DNA from: Girardinichthys multiradiatus
Taxonomy: Eukaryota; Chordata; Actinopteri; Cyprinodontiformes; Goodeidae
DNA length: 64,000 nucleotides
Reading direction: 5' to 3'
Assembly (NCBI RefSeq): GCF_021462225.1
Contig: NC_061796.1
Coordinates: forward strand, 47,513,891 to 47,577,890
Shown: positions 30,801 to 43,900 of the stretch, one piece after another
Layout of the letters: each line of letters opens with the position of its first letter
Position numbering within the stretch: the first letter of the stretch is position 1
Position numbers and translations under genes: made by a program
Notes under the pieces: generated by a model
Database searches by the model: none
What the model saw: only the letters and a program-made list of their open reading frames with translations
What the model was told of the DNA's origin: nothing

Positions 30801-33800
30801 CAGTCAGAACATCCACATCAACTCCAGGACCAATGTTGTCTCCAACTAGAACTGATTTTGACAAAATTTCCCAATTTCACCAAATTATCTACAAAAACTT
30901 AGAAGAAACAGCAACTAAGCTCTTCTTCCTGCTGTCTCGATCTTTTACCCACAGCTTTCCTTAAGAAAGTTTTGCCTGTAATAACATCTGATTTAACACA
31001 AATAATAAACACGTCTCTTTTATCAGGTGTTTTCCTCCAGGCTCTGAAAACAGCAATTATCAAACCTCTATTGAAAAAGAGCAACTTGGACAAGCTGCTA
31101 CTACAGAACTACAGGTCTATCTCAAACCTCCCCTTCATCTGTAAGATTATTGAAAAAGCTGTGTTTCAGCAGTTAAACAACTTCCTAACAACGACCAACC
31201 GCTTCGATGTCTTCCAGTCAGGCTTCCTGCTCACCACAGTACAGAGACTGCTCTTGTCAAGGTGTTCAATGACATCCGTATAAATGCAGACTGTGGAAGA
31301 ACCACAGTACTGGTATTATTGGACCTTATTGCAGCATTCGACACTGTTGATCACTCCATTTTATTAGAGCGCCTGGAAAACTGGGTCGGCCTTTCTGGTA
31401 CAGCACTCAACTAGTTTAAATCCTACTTGAAGGACAGGGACTTTTTTGTGTAAGTAGGTAACTTTACATCAGAGAGCATAAAAATCACATGTGGCGTTCC
31501 CCAAGGGTCCATCTTAGGGCCCCTCCTATTCAATATCTACATGCTCCCCCTAACTCAGATTTTAATAAACAACAACGTAAGTTATCATAACTATGCAGAC
31601 GACACACAGCTATACGTTACGATGTCACCAGGTGACAATGAACCCATTCAAGCGCTGGGTAAATGCTTAGAAGAAATCAATGCATGGATGGGCCTAAATT
31701 ATCTTCAGCTGAATCAAAACAAAACTGAAGTAATAATCTTTGGACCAAAGGAAGAGCGTTTAAAAGTTAGCACACAGCTTCAGTTAAAACAGCTAAAAAC
31801 CACCAGTCAGGCTGGAAACCTGGGTGTAGTGATGGACTCAGACCTGAACCTTCAGAGGAACATAAAGACAGTAACTAGGTTGACCTTCTATCACCTAAAG
31901 AACATCTCCAGGATTAAAGGACTAATGTCTCAGCAGAACCTTGAAAAACTAATTCATGCGTTCATCTTTAGTAGAATTGATTACTGCAACGGTGTCTTCA
32001 CAGGTCTGCCTAAAAAGTGGATCAGACAGCTGCAGTTGATCCAGAACGCTGCTGCCCACGTCCTCACTAGAACTAGGAAAGTGGAGCACATCGGCCCGGT
32101 TCTAAAGTCCCTACACTGGCTCCCTGTAGCTCAGAGAATAGACTTTAAAATACTTCTGTTAGTCTATAAATCACTGAATGGCTTAGCATCAAAATACATT
32201 ACAGACTTGTTGTCAGTGGATCAACCACCCAGACCTCTCAGGTCTTCTGACTCTACTCTGCAGAACCAGAACCAGAACCAAACATGGAGAAGCAGCTTTT
32301 AGTTCTTATGCTCCACTAATCTGGAATAAACTCCCAGAAAACTATAAAATCGCCAAAACCCTAAATTGCTTTAAATCAAGATTAAAAACTCATTTGTTTA
32401 GAGTGGCCTTTGACTGGGCCATTTAGTCATAATTAGTTGCGTTTTCAGTCCAATTTTCCTTTCATTTTCTTGTCCATCATTCTATTCTCTTTATTTAATT
32501 TTTTTTTAAATTACCTCTGTTGTTTGATTTTATCGTTTGATTTATTTTTCTCTGTCCGTATCTGTGTATATTTTCATTGTAATTGTATGTACAGCGCTTT
32601 GAGTGTCTCGTTGCTGAAAAGTGCTATATAAATAAACTTACCTTACCTGTTATTTCTTCCTGCAAACTTTAAACTCTTTCATCATTTTTTGCCTTATTTG
32701 ATTTTCTGTGGTGAATAAATAAGTTCAGCTGATATCTCTGTGTGGTGCTAAGGTGTGGTGAATGGGGGCATCCAGCGCTGTGCTGATTGGTTCCGTCGGA
32801 GGTGGGAGGAGTGTATGCAAGCCATTCCTGTTCCTGTCATCAACCACATCCTCTGCTTTTCCATGAAATTCCACTTCCTGTGTGACATCATGAGAGGTGA
32901 GTCTCTTTCCTCATATGGAAAGCCAAGTCAAACGTCTTTCTGCTGCTGTTTTTATTTGTCAGAGTGCCTCATATAGTCTGATTGTGGTTTGTACTAAAAT
33001 GAAAGCCAAAGTTGGACTAAAACCCTCCAGTTAGGATGCTTCATTGGACAGAGAGTCCCAGGAAAACTCCAACACATGATCCAGGAGCCAAACGTGTAGA
33101 AGCACCTTCAACATCAGGAACTCCCAGCGATTCTCTTTATCAGTCTTTCACATCCCATCCCGTTTGGACCAAACTTCAGCTATCAGACAGACGGCCACAT
33201 GTTTGACTCTAAAATACTTTGGTAAACAGAGGAGATCATTGTCCTTTCAGTGACTGCAAGGTTGCTGTGGTTGCTGTGGTTGTAGAACAAGCCCAAATCA
33301 TCAGCTCCACCACCTTTTTTTACAGTTGGTCTGAGGTGTTTGTGCTGATCTGCTGTGTTTGGGTTTCTCCAAACATGGTTCTGACCAATATGGTCAAACA
33401 TCTCTAATTTGGTCTCATCTGTCCAGAGGACATTCTACCAGAAGTCTTCTCCTTCATCCAGATGCAGCTTTATAACCTAGGTCCTGCTGCCATCTTGGTG
33501 TTAGAGAGAAGAGGCTTTCTCTTTCAACCCTTCTAATCAGCCAAACTGGTTCAGTGCCCTTCTAGCTGTCCTGCCATGACCTTTTACCTTTAACTTGCTA
33601 AATGAGACCTGTAGGGTCTGGTAGAGTTGACCTTATAACCCTTCCCAGATGCTTCTCTGAAGCCATTGCTGTTGCCCTTCTACCCTGGCATTGTGGTAAC
33701 ACACCTTTGTGCTCCAGAGCAGCAAACACAGCTGCATTTGATCAGCAGCGTCTGGCTCCAGAGGAAGCAGCCATGGTGGACTCAGTTAGTCCCTCGACCA

Positions 33801-36800
33801 CATCCAATGAAGGCTTTTCTCAAACTAGAGCCTTTTGAAACTCTACGTCTCCTTCATGTGATGCTAAGCAAACTTGTGATCCCTGAAAGTGGAGTTCATT
33901 ATCTCTAACGAGAGTAATCCTGCTCTGCCTGTTTGTTCCCGTCTGTCAGTCATGACTCCGTGGTGTCGGGAGCAGATCCCTGTGGAGGGAAACTTCGGTC
34001 AGCTGTTTGATAAGCTCAACGTTTCAGTCAACCAGCTCTCCCGAGAGTTCAGCACGGAGGTCGTCCTACAGGTCAGAACACCTTCAGTATCATCTCTCCT
34101 CCAACAGAACCCTCAAGACAGGCAGGGTGTCCAGAGAAATTAATGGTCTCCCTCTGCCGTCTTGCAGCAGGAGCAGCAGCAGTCGGTACTGGACGGAGTT
34201 CTGTTGAATCAGACCTTCACTCAGGCCATCAAAGAGTCCTTCCTGAACCTGACAAGAACCATGGGACAAGTAATGAACATCCTGCAGCTGCTGCTGTCCT
34301 TTACCTTCATCACCGTGTTCATCCAGTAAGATTTACACCTTCATCCACAGTTAAACCAGCAAGATTCATACCTTCATCACCAGTTTAACCAGTAAGATTC
34401 ATACCTTCATCACCAGTTTAACCAGTAAGATTCATACCTTCATCACCAGTTTAACCAGTAAGATTCATACCTTCATCACCAGTTTAACCAGTAAGATTCA
34501 TACCTTCATCCACAGTTTAACCAGCAAGATTCATACCTTCATCACCAGTTTAACCAGTAAGATTCATAGCTTCATCACCAGTTTAACCAGTAAGATTCAT
34601 ACCTTCATCACCAGTTTAACCAGTAAGATTCATAGCTTCATCACCAGTTTAACCAGTAAGATTCATACCTTCATCACCAGTTTAACCAGTAAGATTCATA
34701 CCTTCATCACCAGTTTAACCAGTAAGATTCATACCTTCATCACCAGTTTAACCAGTAAGATTCATACCTTCATAACCAGTTTAACCAGTAAGATTCATAC
34801 CTTCATCAACGTGTTCATCCAGTAAGATTTACACCTTCATCCACAGTTTAACCAGTAAGATTCATACCTTCATCACCAGTTTAACCAGTAAGATTCATAG
34901 CTTCATCACCAGTTTAACCAGTAAGATTCATACCTTCATCACCAGTTTAACCAGTAAGATTCATACCTTCATCACCAGTTTAACCAGTAAGATTCATACC
35001 TTCATCACCAGTTTAACCAGTAAGATTCATACCTTCATCACCAGTTTAACCAGTAAGATTCATACCTTCATCACCAGTTTAACCAGTAAGATTCATACCT
35101 TCATCACCAGTTTAACCAGTAAGATTCATACCTTCATCACCAGTTTAACCAGCAAGATTCATACCTTCATCACCAGTTTAACCAGTAAGATTCATACCTT
35201 CATCCACAGTTTAACCAGCAAGATTCATACCTTCATCACCAGTTTAACCAGTAAGATTCATAGCTTCATCACCAGTTTAACCAGTAAGATTCATACCTTC
35301 ATCACCAGTTTAACCAGTAAGATTCATAGCTTCATCACCAGTTTAACCAGTAAGATTCATACCTTCATCACCAGTTTAACCAGAAAGATTCATACCTTCA
35401 TCACCAGTTTAACCAGTAAGATTCATACCTTCATCACCAGTTTAACCAGTAAGATTCATACCTTCATCACCAGTTTAACCAGCAAGATTCATACCTTCAT
35501 CACCAGTTTAACCAGTAAGATTCATACCTTCATCACCAGTTTAACCAGTAAGATTCATAGCTTCATCACCAGTTTAACCAGGAAGATTCATACCTTCATC
35601 ACCAGTTTAACCAGTAAGATTCATACCTTCATTACCAGTTTAACCAGTAAGATTCATACCTTCATCACCAGTTTAACCAGGAAGATTCATACCTTCATCA
35701 CCAGTTTAACCAGTAAGATTCATACCTTCATCACCAGTTTAACCAGAAAGATTCATACCTTCATCACCAGTTTAACCAGTAAGATTCATACCTTCATCAC
35801 CAGTTTAACCAGTAAGATTCATACCTTCATCACCAGTTTAACCAGTAAGATTCATACCTTCATCAACAGTTTAACCAGTAAGATTCATACCTTCATCACC
35901 AGTTTAACCAGTAAGATTCATACCTTCATCACCAGTTTAACCAGTAAGATTCATACCTTCATCACCAGTTTAACCAGTAAGATTCATACCTTCATAACCA
36001 GTTTAACCAGTAAGATTCATACCTTCATCACCAGTTTAACCAGTAAGATTCATACCTTCATCACCAGTTTAACCAGTAAGATTCATACCTTCATCAGCAG
36101 TTTAACCAGTAAGATTCATACCTTCATCACCAGTTTAACTAGTAAGATTCATACCTTCATCACCAGTTTAACCAGTAAGATTCATACCTTCATCAGCAGT
36201 TTAACCAGTAAGATTCATACCTTCATCACCAGTTTAACCAGTAAGATTCATACCTTCATCACCAGTTTAACCAGTAAGATTCATACCTTCATCAGCAGTT
36301 TAACCAGTAAGATTCATACCTTCATCACCAGTTTAACTAGTAAGATTCATACCTTCATCACCAGTTTAATCAGTAAGATTCATACCTTCATCACCAGTTT
36401 AACCAGTAAGATTCATACCTTCATCACCAGTTTAACCAGTAAGATTCATACCTTCATCACCAGTTTAACCAGCAAGATTCATACCTTCATCACCAGTTTA
36501 ACCAGTAAGATTGTTTACCATAATTGTTGTTCCTTCTACTCCATCTTTTAATTTCTCCTCCTCCTCTTTCTCGTCCTCCTCCTCTTTCTCGTCCTCCTCC
36601 TCCTCCTCTTTCTCGTCCTCCTCCTCCTCCTCCTCTTTCTCGTCCTCCCCCTCCTCCTCTTTCTCGTCCTCCTCCTCCTCCTCTTTCTCGTCCTCCCCCT
36701 CCTCCTCTTTCTCGTCCTCCTCCTCCTCCTCTTTCTCGTCCTCCTCCTCCTCCTCTTTCTCGTCCTCCTCCTCCTCCTCTTTCTCGTCCTCCTCCTCCTC

Positions 36801-37890
36801 CTCTTTCTCGTCCTCCTCCTCCTCCTCCTCTTTCTCGTCCTCCCCCTCCTCCTCTTTCTCGTCCTCCTCCTCCTCCTCTTTCTCGTCCTCCTCCTCCTCC
36901 TCTTTCTCGTCCTCCCCCTCCTCCTCTTTCTCGTCCTCCTCCTCCTCCTCTTTCTCGTCCTCCTCCTCTTTTTCGTCCTCCTCCTCCTCCTCTTTCTCGT
37001 CCTCCTCCTCCTCCTCTTTCTCGTCCTCCCCCTCCTCCTCTTTCTCGTCCTCCTCCTCTTTTTCGTCCTCCTCCTCCTCCTCTTTTTCGTCCTCCTCCTC
37101 CTCCTCTTTTTCGTCCTCCTCCTCTTTCCCGTCCTCCTCCTCTTTTTCGTCCTCCTCCTCCTCCTTTTTCTCGTCCTCCTCCTCTTTTTCGTCCTCCTCC
37201 TCCTCCTCTTTTTCGTCCTCCTCCTCCTCCTCTTTCTCGTCCTCCTCCTCCTCTTTCTCGTCCTCCTCCTCCTCAGGGCTTTCCAGTACCTCTGTTCCTA
37301 CAGGAGAAACATCAGTTTTGACAACGTCTACATCACCTCGTACTTCAGACGGATCGATGACCGCAGGCGACGAGCGGTACTTTATCCTCCTCTTCATCAT
37401 CACCATACTGATGAAGACTCCCTGTGTGACTGCTGCATCGTCTCTTCTTGCCTTTTAGGGGAGACGCTTCCTGCTGCCTCTTAGAAAATCAGAGAAGAAT
37501 AAGTTCATCGCCCCCTTGAGTCTGAAGATCTACCCTGAGGAGCTGAAACAAGTAGTAAGTTCGACCCCTGCTGCCTTGAATCAGACGCCTGCAGCCAATA
37601 TTTACTTTTTATCTCCTGATTTCCTCAAATCTTCAAACAGTGAAGCCAAAGTTGACAGGATTTAAAACGCTGCAATAAAGGATATTTATGTTTTAAAATA
37701 CTTTATCATCTGTCAATATTTTGAAGTCATCAGTGTGAAGTTAATTGTGTGTGTTTGTAGTTGTCAGGTGGTTTTCAGGTTCTGTCCATCTTACTGCTGA
37801 CCATCGTCTTGCTGACCGTCGACTTCGCTCTGGTCCACGTTCTGGACATCATCAGCAGACACACGTTTACACAGTTCAATGTGACCAGTA

Positions 37891-37973
<83 letters not shown>

Positions 37974-40900
37974 ACCACCCAGCTTCAGCTATTGGATTCA
38001 AATATCGGAATCAAGAAGAGTTAAACCTTACCTGATAATTACAGTCAGATTGATCTGGTCCATTTGATCAGCAGAACCCAGCTGCTGGTAAGGATGAACC
38101 TTTTCTCTCACTGTTTCTGCCTACTGGTCCAGTTATTCTGGAATAAACAATGGAAGGAAGTTTCTTATGCTGTCAACTAGAATCTCCTGGAACACCATTG
38201 TCTTGGTCCACAGTGGAGCCACTTTTACATCAACATGGACTGAGAGCGTGCCAAGCCCCCGGTCCAAAATAAACACCTTCAAGCTAAACCCACATGGACA
38301 AACAAATGTCTTCTGGAGAAGGGTTTGATGGACAGATGAGACAAAGGTTGAGCAGTTTGGATACAATGACAAGAAGAATGTTTGACAGAGTCAAGATGAG
38401 GCTTTCAAACCTATGAACACTGTCAAAACACCAAGCATGGTGCTGTGGGGCTGTTTATCTGGCAGTGGATGAATCATGAAGAGGGAGGACTACCTCCAAA
38501 CATTGCCTCAAATCATCAGCTGGAAGGTGGAAACTTGGACCCAGTTGGATGTTCCAATAGAACACCCAAACTGGTTGTAATGGATAAAGCAAGATGACAC
38601 AAACGTTCTGAAATGACCCAGAAATGTATGGCCTCTGACTAAAAGAGAGATCTACAAGGGTTGGACAATGAAACTGAAACACCTGTCATTTTAGTGTGGG
38701 AGGTTTCATGGCTAAATTGGACCAGCCTGGTAGCCAGTCTTCATTGATTGCACATTGCACCAGTAAGAGCAGAGTGTGAAGGTTCAATTAGCAGGGTAAG
38801 AGCTCAGTTTTGCTCAAAATATTGAAATGCACACAACATTATGGGTGACATACCAGAGTTCAAAAGAGGACAAATTGTTGGTGCACGTCTTGCTGGCGCA
38901 TCTGTGACCAAGACAGCAAGTCTTTGTGATGTATCAAGAGCCACGGTATCCAGGGTAATGTCAGCATACCACCAAGAAGGACGAACCACATCCAACAGGA
39001 TTAACTGTGGACGCAAGAGGAAATTGTCTGAAAGGGATGTTCGGGTGTTAACCCGGATTGTATCCAAAAAACATAAAACCACGGCTGCCCAAATCATGGC
39101 AGAATTAAATGTGCACCTCAACTCTCCTGTTTCCACCAGAACTGTCCGTCAGGAGCTCCACAGGGTCAATATACACGGCCGGGCTGCTATAGCCAAACCT
39201 TTGGTCACTCATGCCAATGCCAAACATCGGTTTCAATGGTGCAAGGAGCGCAAATCTTGGGCTATGGACAATGTGAAACATGTATTGTTCTCTGATGAGT
39301 CCACCTTTACTGTTTTCCCCACATCCGGGACAGTTACGGTGTGGAGAAGCCCCAAAGAAGCGTACCACCCAGACTGTTGCATGCCCAGAGTGAAGCATGG
39401 GGGTGGATCAGTGATGGTTTGGGCTGCCATATTATGGCATTCCATTGGCCCAATACTTGTGCTAGATGGGCGCGTCACTGCCAAGGACTACCGAACCATT
39501 CTTGAGGACCATGTGCATCCAATGGTTCAAACATTGTATCCTGAAGGCGGTGCCGTGTATCAGGATGACAATGCACCAATACACACAGCAAGACTGGTGA
39601 AAGATTGGTTTGATGAATATGAAAGTGAAGTTGAACATCTCCCATGGCCTGCACAGTCACCAGATCTAAATAATATTGAGCCACTTTGGGGTGTTTTGGA
39701 GGAGCGAGTCAGGAAACGTTTTCCTCCACCAGTATCACGTAGTGACCTGACCACTATCCTGCAAGAAGAATGGCTTAAAATCCCTCTGACCACTGTGCAG
39801 GACTTGTATATGTCATTCCCAAGACGAATTGATGCTGTATTGGCTGCAAAAGGAGGCCCTACATCATACTAATAAATTATTGTGGTTTAAAACCAGGTGT
39901 TTCAGTTTCATTGTACAACACCTGTACAGGTCCTTCTCAAAATATTAGCATATTGTGAAAAAGTTCATTATTTTCCATAATGTAATGATGAAAATTTAAC
40001 ATTCATATATTTTAGATTTATTGCACACTAACTGAAATATTTCAGGTCTTTTATTGTCTTAATTCGGATGATTTTGGCATACAGCTCATGAAAACCCAAA
40101 ATTCCTATCTCACAAAATTAGCATATTTCATCCGACCAATAAAAGAAAAGTGTTTTTAATACAAAAAACATCAACCTTCAAATAATCATGTACAGTTATG
40201 CACTCAATACTTGGTCGGGAATCCTTTTGCAGAAATGACTGCTTCAATGCGGCGTGGCATGGAGGCAATCAGCCTGTGGCACTGCTGAGGTCTTATGGAG
40301 GCCCAGGATGCTTCGATAGCGGCCTTTAGCTCATCCAGAGTGTTGGGTCTTGAGTCTCTCAACGTTCTCTTCACAATATCCCACAGATTCTCTATGGGGT
40401 ACAGGTCAGGAGAGTTGGCAGGCCAATTGAGCACAGTGATACCATGGTCAGTAAACCATTTACCAGTGGTTTTGGCACTGTGAGCAGGTGCCAGGTCGTG
40501 CTGAAAAATGAAATCTTCATCTCCATAAAGCTTTTCAGCAGATGGAAGCATGAAGTGCTCCAAAATCTCCTGATAGCTAGCTGCATTGACCCTGCCCTTG
40601 ATAAAACACAGTGGACCAACACCAGCAGCTGACACGGCACCCCAGACCATCACTGACTGTGGGTACTTGACACTGGACTTCTGGCATTTTGGCATTTCCT
40701 TCTCCCCAGTCTTCCTCCAGACTCTGGCACCTTGATTTCCGAATGACATGCAGAATTTGCTTTCATCCGAAAAAAGTACTTTGGACCACTGAGCAACAGT
40801 CCAGTGCTGCTTCTCTGTAGCCCAGGTCAGGCGCTTCTGCCGCTGTTTCTGGTTCAAAAGTGGCTTGACCTGGGGAATGCGGCACCTGTAGCCCATTTCC

Positions 40901-43900
40901 TGCACACGCCTGTGCACGGTGGCTCCGGATGTTTCTACTCCAGACTCAGTCCACTGCTTCCGCAGGTCCCCCAAGGTCTGGAATCGGCCCTTCTCCACAA
41001 TCTTCCTCAGGGTCCGTTCACCTCTTGCCTATTCGTTCAGAAATTTCTTTCTGTGTCTTACCTTCTTGCTTGAGGGTGTCAATAGTGGCCTTCTGGACAG
41101 CAGTCAGGTCGGCAGTCTTACCCATGATTGGGGTTTTGAGTGATGAACCAGGCTGGGAGTTTTAAAGGCCTCAGGAATCTTTTGCAGGTGTTTAGAGTTA
41201 ACTCGTTGATTCAGATGATTAGGTTCATAGCTCGTTTAGAGACCCTTTTAATGATATGCTAATTTTGTGAGATAGGAATTTTGGGTTTTCATGAGCTGTA
41301 TGCCAAAATCATCCATTTTAAGACAATAAAAGACCTGAAATATTTCAGTTAGTGTGCAATGAATCTAAAATATATGAATGTAAAATTTTCATCATGACAT
41401 TATGGAAAATAATGAACTTTATTACAATATGCTAATATTTTGAGAAGGACCTGTATGTCAGGAACCCTCCAGTTTAAAATAACTCCACCAACTCTGCCCA
41501 GCAGAGCAGTCAAACATCAGCCTGAAAGATGCCAGAAGCTTGTTGATGGAACCAGAAAGGACAACTTTCTATGAGACCCTAAACCACATATGAATGGGGG
41601 TACACAGTATTTATGTATTTGGGTCTATATATGTAATTCTGACCCTGTGCTCCTTTTATCAGAAATACTCACTGATGGCTCCGCCCCTCTCTGCAGGCAG
41701 TTACCACATGGATATCAAAGTGGGCGGAGACTCCATGATGGCCCGCCTCCTGCGGACGATGATATCTGGATTCAACAGTTCATCTGAACTGAACATACAG
41801 AGTGACAACCAGGGTGAGTCCAGTTCAAACTGGTCTGCTGTTACTGGGAGGCACCATCAGGTCAAGTCCTCTAGAGGGCAGTATAACAGTTCACACGATG
41901 AACTCTGAATGTAAATGTCATGTTAATATTTAAAGTTTGAACTATTTCTGATTCAACATTCTGTTCGAACATGAATAAAACTTTTAAATGAAAATTAAGT
42001 GACATAAAATAATCGGCTGGTATTTAAAATCAGGTCTGATTTTACACAGCTTTTTATTTGTTGTTTGATCACTTATAAAACATTTAACGTTTTGTTACAG
42101 CTAATTCTGGGAATCAAACCAACAACCTGAGCACCATTTCCTCTGAGTCAGTCATAAAGATTCTTAAAAATAAATTCTAGCTGATCTTTATGTGAAAATA
42201 AAATCCACAGTGAGGATTTTTTCTGTTCCTGCCCTGAAGAGCCTGAGGGCAGCTAAGAGTTTAGATGTTTTTAAGGCTTTTAGCTGAAGCTATTTATTAT
42301 TGCTTATAGTTTACTATTTTATTTCATTCATAATTATTATCAGTTTTAGTCATTTTATATGATCGGTTTATGTTTTTTTTTTCATTTATTGCTATTTAAT
42401 AATTGTGGCACCTATTTTTCATGTTTTCATTTTATTGTTTGTTTTAAAGAATATTTTAAAATCTCTGTGATGTTCGGAGGCTTAGAACTGCCGCTCAGGT
42501 GACTCACATCATGCTAAAACATGAAAGATTTATTGTTCTAATAAGATCTCCTCATCCTTTCACAATATCACAATATTCATATTTATATCACAACCTTTCA
42601 CATCATAACGTCATCATTTAAGGAAATTATTTTACAAACTTCAACTAAAGTCAAGTTAGAAGAACATTTAAATTATGTTTGTTAGACTGAAACCAGAACA
42701 AAGAAAAGGATTTTTAGCATTTTTACTGACTGCAGGTTCCCTTCAGTGATACTTTATAGTAAAGACTTTTAGATGCTGTTTTTTATTGCATTTTATTTTT
42801 AATCATTTAGTATTCCTACTGAATCAGACTGAAGCTGTTCTTTAATCTGATTCTACTGGACTGAATTGTGACTGAACTGGATCGTATGTGAATTGGGTTT
42901 GAATTGGGCCTGTAATCTGGTTGGGTTCTGGACGTATATAATTAGGATATTATCCTCAGGTTTTCTTCATTTATTAAACCAGTGTCACCCATGCAGGGTG
43001 TTGGACACGCGTTGAACCGCAGAGGGCAATAGTTTCCTCTCTCTGCAGACTTTAAAGGGCAGAAACGTGTAAACTCACCTCCTCTTCCTCCTCCTCTTCT
43101 TCCGTCCCCCTCAGCATGTATGTCTCCCCCCTCCTCCCTCTCTGCTGAAGTATATGTCAGCTGTGCAGTTTGTGTCCTGCTGGTGGCGCTGTTCAGCTGT
43201 CTTCAGGTGTACACCAATCGCCTCCGACGGGTCATCGTAGCCTTCTACCACCCAAAGGTACAAACGCAGACACAAATACATGAAACACATCCACCTGTGA
43301 GCAAGTCCAAAACAAGTCATTCTGTGGAAGTTAAACCAGTTAAACTGCTTCATTTTTCATTTGATCCATCCAGATATTTTCATGTGTTTTGTTCTACAAT
43401 GGATGAGTTCACTGAGTGCAGCGAAGGTAGATTTGTTGCATTTAATGTTTAATTGCTTGGTTTATAACACCTTAGTTAACCCATTAACTGATCCAATTGA
43501 TCTAATGTTAACAACTGCTAATATATACACATGTATATATACATATATGTGTATATTTATTAATATAGAGAGATCTAGTCTGTCTTTAGTGAATTATTTT
43601 GAAAATCCGGATGTCGTGCTGGTTCTGTTTCCTGGTGGTACGATATACTGACTCCTGCCGGGTTCACACTGAACGCGGTGCAGCTGCGGTGTGGTCGTGC
43701 TGCATAAAGCCACTCACACTGCGCTGCGGCCAGCCCGGCCCAGTTACGGTTCCGGGTACGGAGCAAAAGTTCACGTGGGTTCACGCGCTTTCTGAGCGTT
43801 CATGAGAGAACATTTAGCAAGTCTCTCATAAACAAAGCCCATATTTGGCGTATTTTGACCCCATGTCACCGGTTATGAAGTAATGTTCACGTTTCGGAGC

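Larger units (their letters stand above)
29840..32650 (+). mobile_element. L2-like non-LTR retrotransposon, 5'-truncated and mutated
   Basis: The endonuclease C-terminal part ([13 protein letters not shown] near 30040-30070) is followed by a linker and a reverse transcriptase. At 31541-32302 the frame reads [20 protein letters not shown] with the YADD catalytic motif, then [13 protein letters not shown] and [19 protein letters not shown], typical of L2/CR1-group elements. The 3' end has 'gcgctttgagtgtctcgttg' and 'gtgctatataaataaac' with TTACC-type iterations. Frames break near 30147, 30760 and 31285 and stops interrupt the RT, so it is dead. In dcst1 intron 5. Confidence 0.88.

Noticed and set aside
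36498..37458. Long open frames on both strands across the pyrimidine array (302-aa Glu/Asp/Lys-rich minus; 315-aa Ser/Phe-rich and 265-aa Pro/Arg-rich plus)
   Set aside because: They arise because unit lengths are multiples of three and the unit lacks stop codons. The region is an intron of dcst1, as shown by exons 8 and 9 on either side.
37761..38024. Frame running from dcst1 exon 11 through the CA repeat
   Set aside because: Only 37761-37887 is coding; the GTAAGC donor ends the exon before the microsatellite.
39475..39793. Minus-strand frames over the intact DD36E transposase
   Set aside because: Shadows of the plus-strand 343-aa transposase, which has all catalytic motifs.
40295..41165. 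Plus-strand frames over the long-TIR Tc1 copies
   Set aside because: Antisense shadows of the minus-strand transposase, repeated identically in copy 2.
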